A stretch of DNA of 15,622 bases. Source: SG8-39 sp032125995. GTDB lineage: Bacteria > Pseudomonadota > Gammaproteobacteria > Burkholderiales > SG8-39. A model generated the notes under the pieces. That model searched no databases and was not told the origin of the DNA. It was given only the letters and a program-made list of their open reading frames with translations. Location of the stretch: contig JAQBBQ010000280.1 of the NCBI GenBank assembly GCA_032125995.1, forward strand, positions 1 to 15,622, given 5' to 3'. Each line of letters opens with the position of its first letter. Position 1 is the first letter of the stretch. The translations under genes and the position numbers were made by a program. Shown one piece after another: positions 6,961-15,046 of the stretch.

Positions 6961-8376
6961 ATGGCGACGACGCCCGATGATGTCTTGAAGATGCTCAAGG
7001 ACAAGGAGGTCAAATTTGTCGACCTCCGTTTCACCGACACGCGCGGCAAGGAACAGCACGTGACTGTGCCGGTGAAGCATTTCACCAAGGAAAAGTTCGA
7101 GCAGGGCCATGCCTTCGACGGTTCGTCGATCTCGGGCTGGAAAGGCATTCAGGCGTCCGACATGCTGCTGATGCCCGATGCGGTGAGCGCACGCATGGAT
7201 CCATTCACGGACGAGCCGGTGCTCAACATCAGCTGCGACGTGATCGAGCCCACGGACGGCAAACCGTACAGCCGCTGCCCGCGCGGTGTCGCCAAGCGCG
7301 CCGAGGCCTATCTCAAATCGACCGGGCTCGGCGATGTCGCCTATTTCGGGCCCGAACCCGAGTTCTTCATCTTCGACGGCGTGACATGGAGCGTGGACAT
7401 GTCGGGCTCGTTTGTGAAGATCAGGTCCGAGGAGGCGCCTTGGTCGTCAGGTATCGACTATGAGTCGGGCAACATGGGGCACCGTGCCCCGGCAAAAGGC
7501 GGCTATTTCCCGGTGCCGCCGGTCGATTCGCTGCAAGACATTCGCAACGCGATCTGCCTTGCGCTCGAGCAGCAGGGCGTCGACGTCGAGGTGCACCACC
7601 ACGAAGTTGCGGCAGCCGGGCAGAACGAGATCGGCACCCGCTTCGCGCCGCTGGTGCAGCGTGCCGACTGGATGCAAATCCTGAAGTACTCGGTGTGGAA
7701 CGTTGCGCATTCCTACGGCAAGACGGCGACCTTCATGCCGAAGCCGGTCGTGGGCGACAACGGCTCGGGCATGCACGTGCATCAGTCGGTGTGGAAAGGC
7801 GACAAGAACCTGTTCGCCGGCAACGGCTACGCCGGGCTGTCCGAATTCGCGCTCTACTACATCGGCGGGATCATCAAGCACGCGCGGGCGCTGAACGCCA
7901 TCACCAATCCGGGCACGAATTCCTACAAGCGTCTGGTGCCGGGCTTCGAGGCGCCGATCAACCTGGCGTACTCGGCGCGCAACCGGTCGGCGTCCTGTCG
8001 CATCCCGCATGTCGCGAGCCCGAACGGGCGGCGCGTCGAGGTGCGCTTCCCGGACCCGCTGGCGAACGCCTATCTCGCGTTCTCCGCAATGCTGATGGCG
8101 GGCCTCGACGGGGTGCAGAACAAGATTCACCCGGGCGACCCGATCGACAAGAACATGTACGACCTGCCTGCCGAGGAGGCGCAGCGGGTGCCGAAAGTCT
8201 GCGCATCGTTGGAGGAGGCGCTTGAGCACCTGGATGCAGACCGCGCCTTTCTGACGAAGGGAGCCGTATTTGACGACGATCTGATCGACGCCTATCTCGA
8301 GCTCAAGCAGGAGGAGGTCACGCGCTTTCGGATGACCACCCATCCGGTCGAATTCGACATGTACTACAGTTCCTGA
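6961..8376 (+). CDS. glnA: Glutamine synthetase type I
   Basis: GlnA makes glutamine from glutamate, ammonia and ATP as a cytoplasmic dodecamer and is the main ammonium-assimilation enzyme. The 471-residue length is normal for GSI. ATG 6961 has an AGGAG ribosome-binding site at 6948-6952, 8 nt upstream. Motifs seen are FDGSSISGWKGI (beta-grasp domain), EVHHHEVAAAGQNE, GMHVHQS, NPGTNSYKRLVPGFEAP (glutamate-binding flap region) and NRSASCRIP. KNMYDLPAEE holds Tyr400, the residue adenylylated by GlnE in the proteobacterial GSI-beta class, so activity control by PII/GlnE is expected. Transcription is probably NtrC/sigma-54 driven from 6857-6872. A strong terminator follows at 8417-8446, separating it from the DUF4124-glnL-glnG genes. 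No unusual residues were found. Confidence 0.98.
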   Translation: MATTPDDVLKMLKDKEVKFVDLRFTDTRGKEQHVTVPVKHFTKEKFEQGHAFDGSSISGWKGIQASDMLLMPDAVSARMDPFTDEPVLNISCDVIEPTDGKPYSRCPRGVAKRAEAYLKSTGLGDVAYFGPEPEFFIFDGVTWSVDMSGSFVKIRSEEAPWSSGIDYESGNMGHRAPAKGGYFPVPPVDSLQDIRNAICLALEQQGVDVEVHHHEVAAAGQNEIGTRFAPLVQRADWMQILKYSVWNVAHSYGKTATFMPKPVVGDNGSGMHVHQSVWKGDKNLFAGNGYAGLSEFALYYIGGIIKHARALNAITNPGTNSYKRLVPGFEAPINLAYSARNRSASCRIPHVASPNGRRVEVRFPDPLANAYLAFSAMLMAGLDGVQNKIHPGDPIDKNMYDLPAEEAQRVPKVCASLEEALEHLDADRAFLTKGAVFDDDLIDAYLELKQEEVTRFRMTTHPVEFDMYYSS

Positions 8377-8416
8377 GGCGCATCGAGGGCCGGGAACCCC
8401 AGCTTAGGCTGTTGTC

Positions 8417-8446
8417 AAAAAGGGACGGGATGACCCGTCCCTTTTT
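8417..8446 (+). terminator. Rho-independent terminator after glnA
   Basis: The arms AAAAAGGGACGGG (8417-8429) and CCCGTCCCTTTTT (8434-8446) are perfectly complementary around the 4-nt loop ATGA; the right arm ends in a T-run. The A-run on the left could support some termination in the other direction. The position 41 bases after the glnA stop suggests partial or full uncoupling from glnL-glnG, as between glnA and glnL in enterics. Confidence 0.93.
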
Positions 8447-8455
8447 ATTAGATGT

Positions 8456-8483
8456 TTGAAAAAGGTGTTTTTCGGCATAGACT
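8456..8483 (+). promoter_or_regulatory. Candidate sigma-70 promoter of the DUF4124-glnL-glnG genes
   Basis: TTGAAA (8456-8461) and TAGACT (8478-8483) are spaced by 16 bp just after the glnA terminator, with a start expected near 8490. This would give independent basal expression of glnL-glnG, the counterpart of enteric glnLp. Box matches are moderate. Confidence 0.45.
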
Positions 8484-8513
8484 TAGCGTCTAACCCTAAG
8501 TGTGTGTCTCATC

Positions 8514-9011
8514 ATGAAACGGATTCTGGCCATGGCCATCCTCGGGTCCAGCGTTGCCGTGGCGACGGCGCCTGCGTTCGCCCAGGGGAGCGGCGATATC
8601 TGGACCTGCCGGGACAAGGACGGAAAGACCCACGTCACCAACATCAAGGGCGACACCTCGGGCAAGGATTGCCGCGTCGTGGAACAGCGCGTGACGGTGG
8701 TCCCGGCGAGCAGCAATGCCAGGGAGGCGACCCGTAACAAGACGCCGGCGAAATACCCGAAGGAAACGCCGGCCAAGCGCGCTTCGGCGAAGGATAAGCA
8801 GCGCCAGATTCTAGAGAGCGAGCTCGAGCAGGAGCGGACCTTGCTCGAAAATTCCAAAAAGGCACTTAGCGAACAGGAAGCCGTGCGCTACGGCGACGAA
8901 AAGAACTACGCGCGAGTGCTCGCGCGGCTCAAGCCGTATCAGGACACGGTCGAGGTGCATCAGAAAAACGTCGAAGCCCTCGAACGGGAACTGACGGTTC
9001 TCGACAAGTAG
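8514..9011 (+). CDS. Secreted DUF4124-type protein with C-terminal coiled coil
   Basis: The 165-residue protein (ATG 8514; GTG 8502 is a weaker alternative) has a clear Sec signal peptide, MKRILAMAILG...APAFA, with predicted cleavage after Ala23, so it should be periplasmic. Residues 27-60 match DUF4124: IWTCRDKDGKTHVTNI with Cys32 and Cys53, which may form a disulfide. A basic Lys/Pro/Ala linker (about 65-85) leads into a charged coiled coil (about 86-163) rich in Glu, Lys, Arg and Gln. The molecular role of DUF4124 proteins is not known. It lies between glnA and glnL, 21 nt before glnL, so it is probably cotranscribed with the nitrogen sensor. A periplasmic protein in this regulatory operon is unexplained. 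Confidence 0.85.
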   Translation: MKRILAMAILGSSVAVATAPAFAQGSGDIWTCRDKDGKTHVTNIKGDTSGKDCRVVEQRVTVVPASSNAREATRNKTPAKYPKETPAKRASAKDKQRQILESELEQERTLLENSKKALSEQEAVRYGDEKNYARVLARLKPYQDTVEVHQKNVEALERELTVLDK

Positions 9012-9032
9012 GTCTCCGGCCGGGACCCATCG

Positions 9033-10118
9033 ATGGTGCGCGATGCCGCCGCGGGCACGCCGCAACGGCCGCCCACGTCACTTGGCGGCCTCGACCTGCT
9101 GCCGACCGCCGTGGTCGTGCTGGACGACCGCTTCCGTATCCGTTACGCGAACCCGGCGGTTGAGAACCTGCTCGACACGTCCGCCCGCGCGCTCGTCGGG
9201 CAGTCCTTCCTGACGCTGTTCGCCGAGCGCGCCGTGCTCGAGCAGACTGTGCGCGAGGCGCTGGCCACTCACTGGAACTACGCCGCGCAGAATGTAGGCT
9301 TCCTGCGGCCGGGACGTGATTCGCTGCCGCTCGCCTGCGTCGTCACCCGGACCGAGACGCCGGATGCACCACTGATCGCCGAGCTGCGCCCGATCGAGCA
9401 GCAGCTGCGCGTCGCGCGCGAAGAACGCCTGCTTTCCGAGCAGCAGGCGAATCGCGAGCTGATCCGCAACCTCGCGCACGAGATCCGCAATCCCCTCGGC
9501 GGACTGCGCGGTTCGGCGCAGCTGCTCGAGCGGGAGCTGTCCGACCCTGGTTTGCGGGAGTACACCCAGGTCATCATCAAGGAGGCCGACCGGTTGCAGG
9601 TTCTACTCGACCGACTCCTCACGCCGCACCGCAGACCGAAGATCGCGCCACTCAACATCTACGAGGTGCTCGAACGGGTCAAAAGCGTCGTCCAGGCGGA
9701 GTTCGGCGAGCGGATCGAGATCGTCCGCGACTACGACCCGAGCCTGCCCGAGTTGCACGGCGACATGGAACAGCTCATCCAGGCCGTGCTGAACGTGGCG
9801 CGCAACGCGGCGCAGGCGATTACGGGCAGCCCGGAGGGCGCCGGTACCATCGAGTTCCACACCCGCGTCCTGCGCCAGATCACGATTGCGCGGCAGCGCT
9901 ACCGCCTGGCACTAGAATTGGGGATTATCGACACCGGGCCCGGCGTGCCGGAAGCGCTGCGCGAGCGGATCTTTCATCCCCTCGTTTCCGGGCGCGAGGG
10001 GGGCAGCGGGATCGGGTTATCGCTCGCGCAGACCTATGTCCAGCTGCACGGCGGCGTCATCGAGTACGAAAGCCGGCCAGGAAAAACGGAGTTTCGGATT
10101 CTCTTGCCGCTGGCCTGA
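9033..10118 (+). CDS. glnL: Nitrogen regulation sensor histidine kinase NtrB
   Basis: NtrB (GlnL) is the cytoplasmic kinase/phosphatase that, under PII control, phosphorylates NtrC when nitrogen is limiting. The 361-residue protein lacks membrane segments. An N-terminal PAS domain covers about 19-120 (LLPTAVVVLDDRFRIRYANPA). The HisKA domain has His149 in NLAHEIRNPLGGLRGSAQLL, the form typical of NtrB. The HATPase domain has NVARNAAQA (254-262), DTGPGVP (300-306) and GSGIGLSLAQ (324-333). The ATG at 9033 has no obvious strong ribosome-binding site and lies 21 nt after the DUF4124 stop, suggesting coupled expression. The glnG gene 60 nt downstream is its partner response regulator. All catalytic motifs are intact. 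Confidence 0.96.
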   Translation: MVRDAAAGTPQRPPTSLGGLDLLPTAVVVLDDRFRIRYANPAVENLLDTSARALVGQSFLTLFAERAVLEQTVREALATHWNYAAQNVGFLRPGRDSLPLACVVTRTETPDAPLIAELRPIEQQLRVAREERLLSEQQANRELIRNLAHEIRNPLGGLRGSAQLLERELSDPGLREYTQVIIKEADRLQVLLDRLLTPHRRPKIAPLNIYEVLERVKSVVQAEFGERIEIVRDYDPSLPELHGDMEQLIQAVLNVARNAAQAITGSPEGAGTIEFHTRVLRQITIARQRYRLALELGIIDTGPGVPEALRERIFHPLVSGREGGSGIGLSLAQTYVQLHGGVIEYESRPGKTEFRILLPLA

Positions 10119-10178
10119 AGCGCGCGCCGAGGATCCGGTAGCACCCGGGGATGCGCCCGGCGAGAACGCGGGACAGGA

Positions 10179-11573
10179 ATGAAACCAGTCTGGATAGTCG
10201 ACGACGACCGCTCGATCCGGTGGGTGTTTGAGAAGGCACTCGAGCGGGAGGGTATCGCGTGCAGCGCATTCGCCTCGGCCCAGGAGGCGCTCGACGCGCT
10301 GCACGAGGACGCGCCGGAGGTGCTGGTTTCAGACATCCGGATGCCGGGTCCGTCCGGCCTCGAGCTGCTGCAGACGATCAAGCAACAGCATCCATCCGTT
10401 TTGGTCATCGTGATGACCGCCTACTCGGATCTCGAGTCGGCGGTGGCCGCGTTTCAGGGGGGTGCCTACGAGTACCTTCCGAAGCCGTTCGACGTCGACC
10501 AGGCGGTCGATCTGATTCGCCGCGCACTAGCGGAAAGCCGGCGCGAGCAGAGCGCGATCGAGCCGCTCGGAGAGACGCCCGAGATCCTGGGGCAAGCACC
10601 GGCGATGCAGGAGGTCTTTCGAGCCATCGGGCGCCTATCCCAGTCGAGCGCAACGGTCCTCATTACCGGCGAGTCGGGAACCGGCAAGGAACTGGTCGCC
10701 AGGGCCTTGCATCGCCATAGTGCGCGCGCGTCCAAACCCTTCGTTGCGATCAATACGGCGGCAATGCCCAAGGACCTGCTTGAATCCGAATTGTTCGGCC
10801 ACGAGCGGGGCGCCTTTACCGGCGCGCAGGCGCAACGCCGCGGGCGCTTCGAGCAGGCGGAAGGCGGCACGCTGTTCCTCGACGAAATCGGCGACATGCC
10901 GCCGGAGCTGCAGACGCGGCTGCTGCGGGTGCTGTCGGACGGAACGTTCTACCGCGTTGGTGGACACCAACCGATGCGCGCCAACGTGCGCGTGATCGCC
11001 GCGACGAACCAAAACCTCGAAACGCGAGTCAAGGCGGGGGCGTTTCGCGAGGACCTCTTCCACCGCTTGAACGTGATTCGCGTCCGCCTGCCTGCGTTGA
11101 GCGAGCGACGCGACGACATCCCATTGCTCGTACGGCATTTTCTTGCGCGCAGCGCAACGCAGCTCGGTGTCGAGCCGAAGCGGCTGACCATCGATACGCT
11201 CGCGCACCTTGCGCGGCTCGACTTTCCGGGCAACGTACGCCAGCTCGAAAGCCTGTGCCACTGGTTGACCGTCATGGCGTCGGGCCAGATGGTCGAGTTG
11301 GGGGATCTGCCGGCAGAGTTCCGCGCATCCGCGCCGCCGTTGGCAGCCGATTGGGTTGCCGCGCTTGCGCTCGAGGTCGAACGGCGCTTCGCACGTGGCG
11401 AGACCGGCTTGATGGACGCGCTTGGGCGTCAGTTCGAGCGTGCGCTCATCAGCAAGGCGCTCGAACGAACCGGCGGGCGGCGCATCGAGGCGGCGAACCT
11501 GCTTGGCGTGGGGCGGAACACGATCACGCGCAAGATCCAGGATCTCGGTATCGACGAGGACGCCGAGGGGTAA
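10179..11573 (+). CDS. glnG: Nitrogen regulation response regulator NtrC
   Basis: NtrC (GlnG) is the sigma-54 activator of glnA and other nitrogen-scavenging promoters. The 464-residue protein has the standard three domains. The receiver (1-118) has acidic residues VDDD (7-10), phospho-acceptor Asp52 in VSDIRMPG, Thr80 and Lys102. The AAA+ domain (about 136-365) has Walker A GESGTGKE (164-171), the sigma-54-contact loop GAFTGA (211-216) and Walker B TLFLDEIGD (231-239). The C-terminal Fis-type helix-turn-helix (about 415-460) includes EAANLLGVGRNTITRKIQDL. The ATG has an AGGA just upstream. It probably acts on the two dyads before glnA in this same window. A 9-bp repeat array begins directly after its TAA, and the next gene is convergent. 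Confidence 0.97.
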   Translation: MKPVWIVDDDRSIRWVFEKALEREGIACSAFASAQEALDALHEDAPEVLVSDIRMPGPSGLELLQTIKQQHPSVLVIVMTAYSDLESAVAAFQGGAYEYLPKPFDVDQAVDLIRRALAESRREQSAIEPLGETPEILGQAPAMQEVFRAIGRLSQSSATVLITGESGTGKELVARALHRHSARASKPFVAINTAAMPKDLLESELFGHERGAFTGAQAQRRGRFEQAEGGTLFLDEIGDMPPELQTRLLRVLSDGTFYRVGGHQPMRANVRVIAATNQNLETRVKAGAFREDLFHRLNVIRVRLPALSERRDDIPLLVRHFLARSATQLGVEPKRLTIDTLAHLARLDFPGNVRQLESLCHWLTVMASGQMVELGDLPAEFRASAPPLAADWVAALALEVERRFARGETGLMDALGRQFERALISKALERTGGRRIEAANLLGVGRNTITRKIQDLGIDEDAEG

Positions 11574-11574
11574 C

Positions 11575-11601
11575 GTACGTAGCGTACATAGCGTACGCCG
11601 C
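11575..11601. repeat. 9-bp tandem repeat (three units) after glnG
   Basis: Starting two bases after the glnG stop are GTACGTAGC, GTACATAGC and GTACGCCGC: three in-phase 9-mers sharing GTAC at the start and GC at the end. A fourth, GCCCGCGGT (11602-11610), is too divergent to claim and runs into the stop of the convergent gene. Placement and period match the array after thiC at 776-838, though the unit differs. No U-tract terminator is visible here. Confidence 0.6.
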
Positions 11602-11609
11602 GCCCGCGG

Positions 11610-12692
11610 TCAGTTCTTGGCGGTCTTGCGGTTCACCTCGAGCTGCGCGTCGACCAAGGCAACGATCTCGTCAAGGGCATCCGATCGCATGCCCTTTTGC
11701 GCGGCGATGGTCTGCACCAGGCGGTCCACGCGTTCGATGTACGGCGCGCCACCGAACAGGGCACGTGCGGCGGACGACGGGCCCGTGAGGCCCTGCGCTG
11801 CCGCAGCGTACTTCTCGAACGGCACGAGGTCGTTGACGTCTGCGCCGAGCGATTTGCAAAGCGCAACGACCCAGGCGTACACGGCGCGCGATGTCTCGAG
11901 GTCGGAATGCACGGCCTCCTTGATGGGGCGCATGCCGTCCTGCGTGATGCAGCGGTAGTTGCCGGCCATCAGCATTGCCCATTTCGCGAGCGGCACGAAG
12001 ACCGAGTCGTGCACCTTCAGTTTGACCGGCAACTCGATGCGTTCGCTGCCGGTGTCAAAGCGGGCGGCTTCGATATCCGCCGCGAGTTGACGCAGGATGG
12101 CGGTGTGCGCATCCGAGTCGAAGCGTGCCGACTTGAAATTGGTCGGCAGCCTGACCTGCAGCACGTTGATTTTTTCGTCGGGCGGACGCCCGGCTTGCGG
12201 GTCGGGGCTGCAGAGCGTCATCAGCGCCGGGTCGAAGCCGTCCCAGACGGTCGGGTCCGCATAGCAGGCACGGCAGGCGGCCGCGGAGACCCCCGGAAGT
12301 CGCGCGAGATAGGGCAGCGGCGGCATGTTCATGATCGACATGCAGGGCACCCGCGCCTTTGCCACTGCGGCGAGCAGTTCGCGCACGCCGGCTGACCGGT
12401 ACTGGGGTTCCTGCATCGCCAGCGCGACAAGATCGTAGTCGGCGGGATCAACCGCGCCGGGCCCGTCGGCGGAAAGCGTGCCCGGCAGCCTGCGCGAATC
12501 CACCTCGACCAGTGCGTCGCGTCCCTTGATCGGCATGCGCACGCGGGTGCCTTCCTGGTTGATCAGTTCGGCTTCGGCGGGAAGGCAGATCAGCTTCACC
12601 GTGTGACCGGCGAGCAGCAGCTTGGTCGCGAGCAGCGAACCGTAGGACGCGCCCAGGATGAGAATCTTGTACGTCTTGCGCGGCGTGGGCAT
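11610..12692 (-). CDS. Ketopantoate reductase-like NAD(P)-binding oxidoreductase, substrate unknown
   Basis: This 360-residue protein resembles the 2-dehydropantoate 2-reductase (ApbA/PanE) superfamily. Its N-terminus is a Rossmann beta-alpha-beta unit, KILILGASYGSLLATKLLLAGHTVKLIC, in which the dinucleotide loop reads GxSxGS rather than GxGxxG. Residues 235-255 (PLAKWAMLMAGNYRC) occupy the position of the PanE C-terminal domain signature but lack an evident counterpart of its catalytic Lys. It is longer than typical PanE (about 300 residues). Pantothenate synthesis is therefore not assured; it may act on another 2-keto acid or be an opine-dehydrogenase-like relative. ATG 12692 has a GGAG sequence about 8 nt upstream. 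It converges with glnG and diverges from malate synthase; no operon partner is visible. Confidence 0.65.
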   Translation of the reverse strand: MPTPRKTYKILILGASYGSLLATKLLLAGHTVKLICLPAEAELINQEGTRVRMPIKGRDALVEVDSRRLPGTLSADGPGAVDPADYDLVALAMQEPQYRSAGVRELLAAVAKARVPCMSIMNMPPLPYLARLPGVSAAACRACYADPTVWDGFDPALMTLCSPDPQAGRPPDEKINVLQVRLPTNFKSARFDSDAHTAILRQLAADIEAARFDTGSERIELPVKLKVHDSVFVPLAKWAMLMAGNYRCITQDGMRPIKEAVHSDLETSRAVYAWVVALCKSLGADVNDLVPFEKYAAAAQGLTGPSSAARALFGGAPYIERVDRLVQTIAAQKGMRSDALDEIVALVDAQLEVNRKTAKN

Positions 12693-12708
12693 GAGAAAGC
12701 TCCGGCGA

Positions 12709-12723
12709 GTAACGAAGGGTTAC
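12709..12723. promoter_or_regulatory. Short palindrome upstream of the reductase-like gene
   Basis: GTAAC-GAAGG-GTTAC is a perfect 5-bp dyad with a 5-bp spacer, 16 bases upstream of the start codon at 12692. It could be an operator in the leader or promoter. Arms this short can occur by chance. Confidence 0.2.
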
Positions 12724-12876
12724 GGAAGGCCTCAATGTGAGCGTTCCACGATATGAAACACGACACCGCTCATTAAAAAGCGTACTCCTGGCTGGGCGGG
12801 GCTGCAAACATCCCGTGCTCGGCGCCGCAACATGACAGCGGTCAAAAATCTCCTGCGAAGGCTCGGGATAATTATG

Positions 12877-12905
12877 TTGCGGTGCCACATTCAGCCTCAT
12901 AGAAT
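12877..12905 (+). promoter_or_regulatory. Candidate sigma-70 promoter of malate synthase
   Basis: TTGCGG (12877-12882) and TAGAAT (12900-12905) are separated by 17 bp, predicting a start near 12911 and a 33-nt leader. The rest of the 251-bp divergent gap (12693-12943) shows no coding potential and no recognised regulator site other than the palindrome at 12709-12723. Confidence 0.5.
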
Positions 12906-12943
12906 CGAAAAGTTTCTGCCTCCCCTTGATACGGACCCGCGCG

Positions 12944-14542
<1,599 letters not shown>

Positions 14543-14548
14543 TCGCGT

Positions 14549-14574
14549 CGCGCGTGCTGCCTGCGGCACGCGCG
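14549..14574. terminator. GC-rich hairpin between malate synthase and the zinc-ribbon gene
   Basis: CGCGCGTGC (14549-14557) pairs perfectly with GCACGCGCG (14566-14574) across an 8-nt loop, in the 55-bp gap between two convergent genes. There is no T-run, so it is not a canonical intrinsic terminator; it may still block 3'-5' decay or help termination on both strands. Confidence 0.4.
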
Positions 14575-14597
14575 AAGATCGGCTGACCCCGCGCCGC

Positions 14598-14966
14598 CTA
14601 GGAGATCGTCCATTCGTGCGCGCATTTGCGGCAGCGCACGCGCATGCGGGCCGTTTCGCTGAGGACGTCGTAGCGTCCGTTCGTGTCGCACTGCGCGCAC
14701 GTCGAGTGGCTGGCGTAGTGCTCGGCACGCGTCAGCAGCACGAGGAATCGGCGCAGCGCGTACCAGCAGATCAGGCCGACGACGTAGGCCAACGCGAGCA
14801 TCGCAAGCGCACGCCAGGTCATCAGGCGCGGCCAGATCGACTCGATCGCCGCGGCAATCAACACCGCGCACAGCAGGCAGGTGACGAGCCAGGCGAAGCT
14901 TTCGGTCAACTGGCGTTCGTACCAGCGCCGGAAGCCGAGCTTGCCGATCGAACGCGCGGGTTCCAT
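14598..14966 (-). CDS. Small membrane protein with C-terminal zinc ribbon, function unknown
   Basis: Starting at ATG 14966, the 122-residue protein has a basic aromatic N-terminus (LGFRRWYERQL), two transmembrane segments (about 25-43 and 54-78) and a C-terminal domain with two CxxC pairs, Cys90/Cys93 and Cys112/Cys115, spaced as in zinc ribbons. The tail TCAQCDTNGRYDV...RVRCRKCAHEW looks like a metal-binding knuckle facing the cytoplasm if the N-terminus is inside. An upstream in-frame extension exists to 15122 but has a composition unlike a protein and overlaps the divergent promoter region. I do not recognise a named family; it could be a regulator or assembly factor, without evidence for either. 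It converges with malate synthase and diverges from the GST gene. Confidence 0.75.
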   Translation of the reverse strand: MEPARSIGKLGFRRWYERQLTESFAWLVTCLLCAVLIAAAIESIWPRLMTWRALAMLALAYVVGLICWYALRRFLVLLTRAEHYASHSTCAQCDTNGRYDVLSETARMRVRCRKCAHEWTIS

Positions 14967-14980
14967 GGTAACTGCGGGCG

Positions 14981-14986
14981 ATTCTA
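14981..14986 (-). promoter_or_regulatory. Candidate -10 box of the zinc-ribbon gene
   Basis: TAGAAT is read on the minus strand at 14986-14981, followed by CGCC, the same context as other TAGAATCG boxes in the window. The leader would be only about 8 nt. No clear -35 is seen. Confidence 0.3.
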
Positions 14987-15008
14987 CGCCGACGCGATCC
15001 CGCAGCCC

Positions 15009-15014
15009 TATAAT
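15009..15014 (+). promoter_or_regulatory. Candidate -10 box of the GST gene
   Basis: A perfect TATAAT lies 32 bases before the GST start codon; the -35 region is poor. The following leader contains the strong GAGGAG ribosome-binding site (15035-15040). Confidence 0.45.
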
Positions 15015-15046
15015 CAAATCACGTCTTGCAGCGTGAGGAGCGTTCG

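Noticed and set aside
7447..8343. 298-codon minus-strand frame opposite glnA
   Set aside because: A shadow of a highly conserved gene, with no recognisable domain or start signal.
9907..9922. Sigma-54-like TGGCAC followed by TTGGG inside glnL
   Set aside because: The -24 half matches, but the invariant GC of the -12 element is GG, and the site lies within coding sequence.
12926..12943. TTG start extending malate synthase by six residues
   Set aside because: The extra residues do not resemble malate synthase N-termini, and ATG 12944 gives the family length.
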